From: CALKHT01 sp964511575
GTDB taxonomy: Bacteria > Planctomycetota > Phycisphaerae > Phycisphaerales > Phycisphaeraceae
Assembly: GCA_964511575.1 (NCBI GenBank)
Contig: CAZEFM010000016.1
Location: 1 to 47,324, forward strand
Direction of reading: 5' to 3'
Length of the DNA: 47,324 nucleotides
Shown: one piece after another, positions 42,401-47,324 of the stretch
How positions within the stretch are numbered: the stretch's first letter is position 1
How the letters are laid out: every line of letters begins with the position of its first letter
Made by a program: the position numbers and the translations under genes
The notes under the pieces: model-generated
The model's input: only the letters and a program-made list of their open reading frames with translations
What the model was told of the DNA's origin: nothing
The model's database searches: none

Positions 42401-42823
42401 TTCTTCGAGAAGGTGGAAACCAACTGCCAGCGCTGCCACACCATCGGAGGCCAGGGCGGCGGAGAAGTTGGCCCCGACCTTTCCGCCATCGGTGCCCTGC
42501 GCGATCGGGCGTACATCCTTCGCGCGATTGCCGACCCCAACGCCGACATCGCCGACGGCTTTGAGTTCCTGACGGTGCAGACCAATTTCGGCGACGTGAT
42601 CAACGGCCGATTCGTCAGCGAAACCGACACCGAACTGCGTCTGCACGTGCCGGTTGAAGGTGAGGTGGTGATCGACAAACAGGACATTCACGAACGCAGC
42701 GGCACGCAGTCGTCGATGCCTTCGAACCTGATCGAGATGCTCAGCCTGCGTGAACTGCGCGACATCATCGAGTATCTTTCCCAGCAGAAAACACCCGCCC
42801 CCGAAGGTGGCCACGGGAAGTAA
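39464..42823 (+). CDS. PVC-type dehydrogenase with HEAT-like repeats and cytochrome c domain (1,119 aa)
   Basis: The start is GTG at 39464, 7 nt after AAAGGA. A signal peptide (about 1-30, LFGVAALMLFAVTLSLADG) exports the protein. A beta-propeller dehydrogenase domain covers about 45-460, with DYGNLFTGDNNSDSGDRA-like loops, GLILGPDGKLYFSIGDRGAN and ELGPDGNVYVLDWVHGW. HEAT-like alpha repeats follow (about 480-965, e.g. VRYFAAQALAKVGDASAIPA). A C-terminal cytochrome c haem site NCQRCHTIGGQG (about 986-997) is followed by EVGPDLSAIGALRD. The modular set (propeller, HEAT, CxxCH) is typical of the PVC superphylum. It probably oxidises an organic substrate in the periplasm. Confidence 0.85.
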   Translation: MTQLPLSRCHGLFGVAALMLFAVTLSLADGPPAEPYNPPIQPASNEATDAMRQFTLPAGLRVELVAAEPLLANPVAFYIDNHMRFYVAETYRAGSGFGVPDNRDHPFWVDDDLAAQTVEDRKAYYLKHRPQYQQLYTQHHDRIRFLFDSTGDGIIDKSTVFADGFNDILDGIGSGVLEHRGNVYYTCIPHLWLLRDTDGDHIADERKSLHYGYGVRTAFYGHDMHGLILGPDGKLYFSIGDRGANITTPDGRTVGTPETGSVFRCNLDGSELEEFATGLRNPQELAFDEYGNLFTGDNNSDSGDRAKWYYVVEGADHGWRMAVQYLSDRGPYNRERIWHPQHEGQPAWIIPPIANISSGPSGVTYLGTDSLPEGFRGSFLLCDFRGASNGSGVHQITMTPRGAGFQVTDLKHFVWGTLATDVELGPDGNVYVLDWVHGWRDPQRGRIYRIADPNHRGSAREAQTTALIREGMTGRSIEELIALLADGHMRVRRDAQYELAARGEAAVAALRGATGEDQPQLKRIHAIWALGQITRTGSASAQEAVLAAYAAQDDEVRAQVARTIGDVRIASAASQLQESLADRNARVRYFAAQALAKVGDASAIPAILNLLRDNNDADVFLRHAAVMALSGIGDVDALLRHADDSSAAVRMGVLLALRRLERPEIARFLHDGEPSIVVEAARAIHDVPINDAMPALAGLINTRPTHDDALLRRVVNANYRLGGADRAAALVQFAGNDNAPADRRAEALDMLMNWAQPSARDRVHNMWRPIAPRPEAQARQAIAPAIQALLATSADGVRRNAIHVAAHYNLREAGDRLLAIVLEAQGSGDTQAAALDAMARLKHPRLADAVTVALRSGDEKVRGQAYRQLGTLGAGDAVAALRKVLDTGSVSDGRNALSALAAMQQADADRIIADWMDRLLAGKVDKALQLDVLTAAQARNTPELGSLLKRYEASLDANDPLARYRIAQHGGDANNGKRLFFEKVETNCQRCHTIGGQGGGEVGPDLSAIGALRDRAYILRAIADPNADIADGFEFLTVQTNFGDVINGRFVSETDTELRLHVPVEGEVVIDKQDIHERSGTQSSMPSNLIEMLSLRELRDIIEYLSQQKTPAPEGGHGK

Positions 42824-42845
42824 CGGAACCCGGGCGTCACAACCC

Positions 42846-42894
42846 CAACCTTTAACCATCAAGCCTCAGGTCCCAAGCCTCAAGCGTCAAAGGA
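42846..42894 (+). repeat. Seven in-phase heptads directly upstream of the M42 gene
   Basis: The units are CAACCTT, TAACCAT, CAAGCCT, CAGGTCC, CAAGCCT, CAAGCGT, CAAAGGA. The last unit also supplies the Shine-Dalgarno-like AAAGGA, 6 nt before the ATG at 42901. Confidence 0.7.
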
Positions 42895-42900
42895 TCGTTC

Positions 42901-43947
42901 ATGCAACTGCTCGAAGCTCTCACCACCACTGCCGGCATCCCGGGCCGGGAACATCGTGTCCGTGACCTGATCCTTCGGGAAACAAAGGGTCTTTTCGATG
43001 AAACGCGCATCGACGCGATGGGTTCGCTCATCTGTGTGAAAAAACCCACGCAGCCGAGCGTCAACCCGCCGCGCATCATGCTGGCCGCTCACATGGACCA
43101 GATCGGGTTCATGGTTCGCCACATCGATGACAAGGGGTTCGTCCGCGTGAACCCGGTCGGTGGGTTCGACACACGCAATCTCTTTGCACGCACCTGCGTC
43201 ATCTGCACCGACATTCGCGATCCGGCTGGCGATCTGCCGGGCGTGATGAATCCCGGCGTCCGCCCCACCCACATCGCCACCGATGAGGACCGCAAGAAGA
43301 TCCCCGACATCAGCGACTTCGTCATTGACCTGGGGCTGCCCGCCGACGAGGTGAAGGCGAAGGTGAAGATCGGCGACATGGTGGTGCTCACCGCGCCGGT
43401 GGTTCACGTGGGCAACACGGTCGTGTCGCAGTGCCTGGACAACCGCGTGGCGTGCTGGATCGCCATTCGCGCGCTGCAGCAGCTCAAGGACCACTCCTGT
43501 GAGATTCACTGCGTCTTCACGGTGCAGGAGGAAGTGGGGCTGCGCGGCGCGGGCACCAGCGCCTTTGCCGTGCAGCCGGACATCGGCATCGCGATCGACA
43601 CCACCTTGTGCGTCGACACGCCGGGCGTACCCGATGAGCAGCGCGTGAGCAAACAGGGTGAAGGGGCGGGCCTCACCGCGATGGACTCCTCCTTCATCAG
43701 CGATCTGGAACTCTTTGAAACGTTCGAGCGCATCGCCCGTGAAAAAGGGATCAAACACCAGCGATCGATCCTCCCGCGCGGCGGCACCGATTCGGGCACC
43801 ATCCAGCGAGCCGGCGCAGGCACCCGCGTCTTTACGCTCTCCTGCCCCACGCGCTACATTCACACGGTGACGGAGATGGTGCACAAGGACGACCTCCACG
43901 CCTGCCGCGACCTGCTCACCGCCTACCTCGCCCAGGCAACCCGCTGA
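42901..43947 (+). CDS. M42-family metallopeptidase (glutamyl-aminopeptidase-like), 348 aa
   Basis: Dinuclear metal-site residues typical of M42/FrvX aminopeptidases are present: AAHMDQIGFMV (about 61-71; metal-ligand HxD, with Gln where many members have Glu), Asp in CLDNRVACW, the catalytic EE pair in VQEEVGLRGA (about 205-214), Asp in GIAIDTTLC, and the C-terminal GGTDSGTIQ and CPTRYIHTVTEM. Cytosolic members form large assemblies and trim peptide N-termini. The start is the ATG after AAAGGA in the heptad repeat. A strong terminator-like hairpin begins 22 nt after the stop. Confidence 0.9.
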   Translation: MQLLEALTTTAGIPGREHRVRDLILRETKGLFDETRIDAMGSLICVKKPTQPSVNPPRIMLAAHMDQIGFMVRHIDDKGFVRVNPVGGFDTRNLFARTCVICTDIRDPAGDLPGVMNPGVRPTHIATDEDRKKIPDISDFVIDLGLPADEVKAKVKIGDMVVLTAPVVHVGNTVVSQCLDNRVACWIAIRALQQLKDHSCEIHCVFTVQEEVGLRGAGTSAFAVQPDIGIAIDTTLCVDTPGVPDEQRVSKQGEGAGLTAMDSSFISDLELFETFERIAREKGIKHQRSILPRGGTDSGTIQRAGAGTRVFTLSCPTRYIHTVTEMVHKDDLHACRDLLTAYLAQATR

Positions 43948-43968
43948 TTCACGCACGACACGCCCCCG

Positions 43969-43999
43969 AAAGCCCCGGGGATAGCCATCCCCGGGCTTT
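43969..43999 (+). terminator. Terminator-like hairpin after the M42 gene
   Basis: AAAGCCCCGGGGAT pairs with ATCCCCGGGCTTT (one bulged C, loop AGCC), giving about 13 bp. The U tract is short (TTTAAT). The core is repeated at 121-144. Confidence 0.6.
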
Positions 44000-44010
44000 A
44001 ATCCGCACGC

Positions 44011-44038
44011 TTGAGATAAACCTCACAGCGCCTATAAA
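44011..44038 (+). promoter_or_regulatory. Sigma-70-like promoter for the 135-aa membrane protein
   Basis: TTGAGA (44011-44016), a 16-nt spacer and TATAAA (44033-44038) precede the ATG at 44077 by a leader of about 30 nt. Confidence 0.6.
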
Positions 44039-44076
44039 ATCAGTAAGTCGTCATATGTGTTCAACGGGGGACGCTC

Positions 44077-44484
44077 ATGCACACCACATGGCAGATCCAA
44101 GGCGTCGACTGGCGCGCGAAGTGGCGTCGCACGCAACGCGCGCTGCGGGAACTGCATCCTGTCCTCCGGGCCGGTTGGTACATCATTGGGCCGCCGCTCT
44201 GGTTCGTTTCCAACGTCGGTTATGTGCTGTCTCTGCTCTTCTTCCCTTCCGCGATGCTCAGCCTCGGATTCGCGTTCACCGGCCACGAGATCACGCCTGG
44301 TTGGTGGGTCTGGACCGCCCTCGTCACCGCCGGGTGGACCCTTCTCTGGTTTACCGTCGCCACCATCCTCGTCCGGCGCGTCCGCGAACGCATCATTGAT
44401 CTCTCCGCCTTCGCGACACTCACGCTGATCACTCTTGCTTACGGAATCGCCTGCTTTTACGTCGCCGTGCAACCCACCGCCTAA
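44077..44484 (+). CDS. Small integral membrane protein of unknown function (135 aa)
   Basis: No family is recognised. Predicted helices lie at about 30-55 (RAGWYIIGPPLWFVSNVGYV), 57-70, 76-98 (WWVWTALVTAGWTLLWFTVA) and 110-132 (FATLTLITLAYGIACFYVAV), with a basic N-terminal 25 residues that should be cytoplasmic. The gene stands alone with its own promoter and a GGGGG-containing ribosome site. The tRNA-Pro gene follows 44 nt after the stop. Confidence 0.68.
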   Translation: MHTTWQIQGVDWRAKWRRTQRALRELHPVLRAGWYIIGPPLWFVSNVGYVLSLLFFPSAMLSLGFAFTGHEITPGWWVWTALVTAGWTLLWFTVATILVRRVRERIIDLSAFATLTLITLAYGIACFYVAVQPTA

Positions 44485-44504
44485 CCACCCCGCCGCAACC
44501 CGGG

Positions 44505-44510
44505 TATAAT
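44505..44510 (+). promoter_or_regulatory. -10 box of the tRNA gene
   Basis: A perfect TATAAT lies 18 nt before the tRNA 5' end, giving a short 5' leader for RNase P removal. No clear -35 is visible. Confidence 0.55.
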
Positions 44511-44525
44511 CCCCGCAGACCCGTC

Positions 44526-44602
<77 letters not shown>

Positions 44603-44758
44603 TTCATCACTTGCGAACATTGAGGAACCTGATGCCAAACACCGCCATCCTTTCATTGGTGGTACGTGACCGGTGCGGCGCAGCGGTGGTAGGTTGATAA
44701 TTCGGTGCGGCAGGTCGACAATGGTGGTCCGGGCGTGATGCCCGTGAAGGATCCTTTC

Positions 44759-45124
44759 ATGATCGTGGTGAATACCGAGACGGTGCCGGGGCGTGAGATT
44801 GTTGAGGTGCTCGGGCTGGTGCAGGGGAACACGATCCGCGCCAAGCACGTGGGGCGGGACATCGCAGCCAGTTTCAAAAACCTGATCGGCGGCGAGCTCA
44901 AGGGCTACACCGAACTGCTGACCGAGGCCCGACGGCAGGCGATGGAACGCATGATGAACCAGGCGCGGCAGCTCGGCGCCGATGCGATCGTCAACGTGCG
45001 CTTCACCACCAGCGCCGTCACGGCCGGGGCGGCGGAACTGTATGCCTACGGCACGGCGGTTCGGCTTGGTTCGGGCGATGCCGTCACCGCGAGCGGCGCC
45101 TACGCTGAGACGCACCATGGGTGA
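44759..45124 (+). CDS. YbjQ/UPF0145-family (heavy-metal-binding-domain-like) protein, 121 aa
   Basis: The whole protein matches the YbjQ fold: VNTETVPGREIVEVLGLVQG, then NTIRAKHVGRDIAASFKNLI, then a long helix (LLTEARRQAMERMMNQARQL) and GADAIVNVRFTTSAV. Members form pentamers or decamers; the 'heavy-metal-binding' name comes from a distant resemblance and no metal site is clear here. The ATG at 44759 follows AAGGA. A longer in-frame N-terminus to 44705 has no ribosome site. A diverged homologue follows with an 8-nt overlap. Confidence 0.85.
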   Translation: MIVVNTETVPGREIVEVLGLVQGNTIRAKHVGRDIAASFKNLIGGELKGYTELLTEARRQAMERMMNQARQLGADAIVNVRFTTSAVTAGAAELYAYGTAVRLGSGDAVTASGAYAETHHG

Positions 45125-45575
45125 TCTCATTCAACTGCTGGTGCAGCTCATCCTTCTGCCCGTGGGCTTTTTCGTGGGTGGAACGATCGAACGCCGTCAC
45201 TTGCGCGATCTGGATCGGCGTGAGCAGCAGTACGGCGACATTCGGGTGTGCAACCTCAAGCGGGTGACCGGCCCGCACACCGTCGCCCACTCGCAGATGG
45301 TGGTGGGCCAGGTCGTGATCGCGACGGACTACTACAAGACCTTCGCCACGTCGCTGCGCAACCTGGTGGGCGGGGAGATGCGGTCGGCGGAACGGCTGAT
45401 GTTGCGTGCCCGCCGCGAGGCGCTGCTGCGTGCATTGGAACAGACCCGCGCGTTGGGAGCGGATGAGTTGTGGAACGTGCGCTACGGGTTTTGCAACATT
45501 TCTGAGATGCGCGGACGACAGGGCGCGATGCAGGTGGAAGTTTTCGCGTGGGGGACGGCAGTGGTTCGCCAGTAG
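45117..45575 (+). CDS. Membrane-anchored YbjQ-like paralogue (152 aa)
   Basis: An N-terminal transmembrane helix (about 5-22, IQLLVQLILLPVGFFVGG) and basic stop-transfer residues precede a YbjQ-like domain (about 40-150). That domain has MVVGQVVIATDYYKTFATSL, RNLVGGEMRSAERL, then RREALLRALEQTRALGADEL and WNVRYGFCNI. It is a diverged copy of the upstream protein with an added membrane anchor. The 8-nt overlap implies translational coupling, so the two may form a mixed membrane-attached complex. The function is unknown. Confidence 0.78.
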   Translation: MGDLIQLLVQLILLPVGFFVGGTIERRHLRDLDRREQQYGDIRVCNLKRVTGPHTVAHSQMVVGQVVIATDYYKTFATSLRNLVGGEMRSAERLMLRARREALLRALEQTRALGADELWNVRYGFCNISEMRGRQGAMQVEVFAWGTAVVRQ

Positions 45576-45592
45576 GCGGCGGATGAGGCGAT

Positions 45593-46453
45593 ATGAGCCA
45601 CGGGATCGAAGACGAGCCGCACTTTCGCCGTGACGCCCATCCATCGTCGCGTCGCGACGACAACACGGACGCGGGGGAACGTGCCGCGGAGGAGTTGCTG
45701 CGTCACGAGTCGCTTCGGAGCCGCGATGCCCGACAGCGGGCGGAGCAGTCGGTTTTCGAGGAACCTTTCGCCGTCACGTCACACAACGATGGAAGTCGCC
45801 CTACCGAGATAGACGCCACCTGCGGCGCGTGCGGGTACCCCCTGCGCGGGCTGACGACAGGGGATGCCTGCCCGGAGTGTGGCTACCGCGAGGCACGGAC
45901 TTACGGCGAATGGCTGGCGGCGATGCGGGCGAAGAGGACGGCTTCGCAGGCGTGGCTGATGACGCTGCTGGCGGCGGTGGTCGGCGGACCGCTTGCCGTG
46001 GCACTGGTGTTCGCATCGATGTGGGCGGATTACGGGTTGGCGGCGATCGTCCTCTTCGGGCCGGTCGCGGAAGAGGTGCTCAAGGTCGGCGCGGTGATGA
46101 TGATCGTGGAGACGCGGCCCTATCTTTTCACCGCGCGGAGCCAGATCGTGGTGGCGGCGCTCGCCAGCGCGTTGGGGTTCGCCACGATCGAGAACCTGCT
46201 GTATCTGAACGTTTACATCTCCGACCCGTCGCCGATGCTCATCGCCTGGCGGTGGACGATCTGCACGGCGTTGCACGTGGGTTGCACGGCCATCGCAACG
46301 CTGGGCGTGGTGCGGGTGTGGCAGCGGACGGTGACACAGGGGCGGTCGCCGGACCTGGTGCCGGCGCTGCGGTGGCTGGTGCTGGCGATCGTGGTGCATG
46401 GGGCGTACAACGCGATGTCGGTGGTGCTGCCGTTTGCGGGGTTTTATTTCTGA
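45593..46453 (+). CDS. PrsW-family intramembrane metalloprotease with N-terminal zinc ribbon (286 aa)
   Basis: A hydrophilic N-terminus (about 1-70) leads to a CxxC...CxxC zinc-ribbon-like segment (CGACGYPLRG ... CPECGY, about 77-97). A polytopic membrane domain with about seven helices follows (about 120-284). The catalytic EExxK is in FGPVAEEVLKVGAV (about 154-167), followed by FATIENLLYLN, a His in CTALHVGCTA and VVHGAYNAM, the usual PrsW/CPBP metal-binding order. B. subtilis PrsW cleaves the anti-sigma factor RsiW; a similar role here is only a guess. The start follows GAGGCGAT. Confidence 0.85.
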   Translation: MSHGIEDEPHFRRDAHPSSRRDDNTDAGERAAEELLRHESLRSRDARQRAEQSVFEEPFAVTSHNDGSRPTEIDATCGACGYPLRGLTTGDACPECGYREARTYGEWLAAMRAKRTASQAWLMTLLAAVVGGPLAVALVFASMWADYGLAAIVLFGPVAEEVLKVGAVMMIVETRPYLFTARSQIVVAALASALGFATIENLLYLNVYISDPSPMLIAWRWTICTALHVGCTAIATLGVVRVWQRTVTQGRSPDLVPALRWLVLAIVVHGAYNAMSVVLPFAGFYF

Positions 46454-46562
46454 GGCGGGGTTGGGGAGGAATTGGGCGCGGTGGGTGGCTGGGGGGTTGC
46501 GCGAAGCCGCAAGCGGCGGCGGGCAACTTGACCGGGTGTGCCGGGCACTCAACAATGAGCGC

Positions 46563-47216
46563 ATGGCAATCCGTGATGAAGACATCGTTTTGGTGGACGT
46601 GCCCCCGCTGACGGCTGGGGAGTCGTTTTTCCTGCCCGAGGTGTTCAAGGGGCTGGGCACCACGTTCAAGCACCTGATGGGAACCATCGGCCGGGGGAAG
46701 ATGAACAAGGTGCTCGAATACCCCGAGGAGCGGCGCGAACACCTGCCCGTCGAGGAAGGCGGCCTGTTCAAGGATCGCTACCGCGGCGTGCACCGGCTTA
46801 ACCGCGACGAGGACGGCCGCGTCAAGTGCGTCGCCTGCTTCATGTGCCAAACGGCGTGCCCGGCCCACTGCATCCACATCGAAGGCGCGGAGGCCCCCTG
46901 GGACGACCGCGAGAAGTACCCCGTCAAGTTCGACATCGACGAGCTGCGCTGCATCTACTGCGGCATGTGCGAGGAGGCCTGCCCGGTCGACGCCATCGAG
47001 CTGACCGGCCTCTACGACCTCACCGGCCTGAGCCGCGAGGAGCTCATCTACGACAAGGCCAAGCTCCTCTCGGTCTTCGACATGACCAAGGACGCCGAGC
47101 CGATGCGGACGGGCAACCCGCCCCGGTCGCTGCCGAGGCCCACCACCCCGCTCGAACCCGAGGGCCCCGGTCCGAAGGCGACCGCGCCCGCCGCCGAATC
47201 CCCCATCCGGAGCTGA
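46563..47216 (+). CDS. nuoI: NADH-quinone oxidoreductase subunit I (NuoI)
   Basis: The 217-residue protein has two 4Fe-4S motifs: CVACFMCQTACP (about 88-99) and CIYCGMCEEACPVDAI (about 128-143). They carry the N6a and N6b clusters of complex I. YRGVHRL before the first and KFDIDELR before the second are typical of NuoI. The N-terminal GLGTTFKHLMGTIGR and the Pro-rich C-terminus (about 180-217) extend it beyond the E. coli protein (180 aa). A weak AACAAT lies 6 nt before the ATG, with TTGACC 17 nt further upstream. Other nuo genes should lie to the right of the window. Confidence 0.92.
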   Translation: MAIRDEDIVLVDVPPLTAGESFFLPEVFKGLGTTFKHLMGTIGRGKMNKVLEYPEERREHLPVEEGGLFKDRYRGVHRLNRDEDGRVKCVACFMCQTACPAHCIHIEGAEAPWDDREKYPVKFDIDELRCIYCGMCEEACPVDAIELTGLYDLTGLSREELIYDKAKLLSVFDMTKDAEPMRTGNPPRSLPRPTTPLEPEGPGPKATAPAAESPIRS

Positions 47217-47221
47217 CGCCC

Positions 47222-47324
47222 GTGACGCTGCTCGACACGCGCGACCTCGGCCTCATCGCGGCGATCGTCGCGCTGGGCTGGGTCGGCCTCTGGCTCCTGC
47301 TGCCGCACCGCCACGGCGGGATGA
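47222..47324 (+). CDS. Probable NuoJ N-terminus (partial; runs off the window)
   Basis: A GTG at 47222, 9 nt after GGAG, opens a frame whose N-terminus is TLLDTRDLGLIAAIVALGWV followed by GLWLLLPHRH. It reads as a first transmembrane helix. Position after nuoI suggests subunit J, but the piece is too short to prove it. Confidence 0.45.
   Translation, partial: MTLLDTRDLGLIAAIVALGWVGLWLLLPHRHGGM

Noticed and set aside
42901..43947. Gln in AHMDQIG of the M42 peptidase taken as an inactivating change
   Set aside because: The metal-binding His and Asp and the catalytic EE pair are intact, so activity is likely retained.

Overview
The window looks like chromosomal DNA from a member of the Planctomycetes, probably Phycisphaerae-like. 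It is GC-rich. It encodes a 1,119-residue protein that joins a beta-propeller dehydrogenase, HEAT-like repeats and a CxxCH haem site, an architecture typical of the PVC superphylum. Many small exported proteins and a planctomycete-style pilus/secretion locus point the same way. No phage, integrase or insertion sequence was seen. A 100-N assembly gap (9018-9117) interrupts the first pilin gene.

Layout: 304-3339 holds a lipase-like lipoprotein, two small membrane proteins and a D-2-hydroxyacid dehydrogenase. 3513-5843 is an ECF sigma / anti-sigma-like / double-PDZ operon ending in tandem hairpins. 6000-8431 holds a HAD phosphatase, an entericidin-like lipoprotein and an APC permease. 8821-23492 is a one-direction type IV pilus / type II secretion-like locus: pilin, pseudopilin, PilM-N-O-P-like proteins, secretin, TPR lipoprotein, histidine kinase, receiver, HD-GYP protein, STAS protein, PilB-like ATPase and PilC-like protein. 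23517-28592 (minus strand) carries both subunits of a type IIA topoisomerase with a VapBC-like toxin-antitoxin pair embedded between them. 28742-36583 holds ruvC, a PDZ protein, an APH-like kinase, a YicC-family gene, secG, tpiA, lepA and dut. 36594-43947 holds an MscS channel, an SDR, the PVC-type dehydrogenase and an M42 aminopeptidase. 44077-47324 holds a membrane protein, tRNA-Pro(TGG), a YbjQ-type pair, a zinc-ribbon PrsW protease, nuoI and the start of a probable nuoJ.

The most interesting signals are these. (1) The TA pair is inserted between the topoisomerase subunits, with 20-nt and 4-nt overlaps and its own extended -10 promoter. (2) The pilus locus appears to contain a local c-di-GMP circuit: an assembly ATPase with MshEN-type c-di-GMP motifs lies two genes from a complete HD-GYP phosphodiesterase. 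(3) Degenerate 7-bp-phased repeats recur in several intergenic regions, often just upstream of start codons. (4) Several genes have an (extended) -10 box 6-10 nt before the ATG and no Shine-Dalgarno, suggesting leaderless mRNAs. (5) Several strong hairpins or palindromes lie at gene starts. All calls come from reading the sequence; no database search was run.
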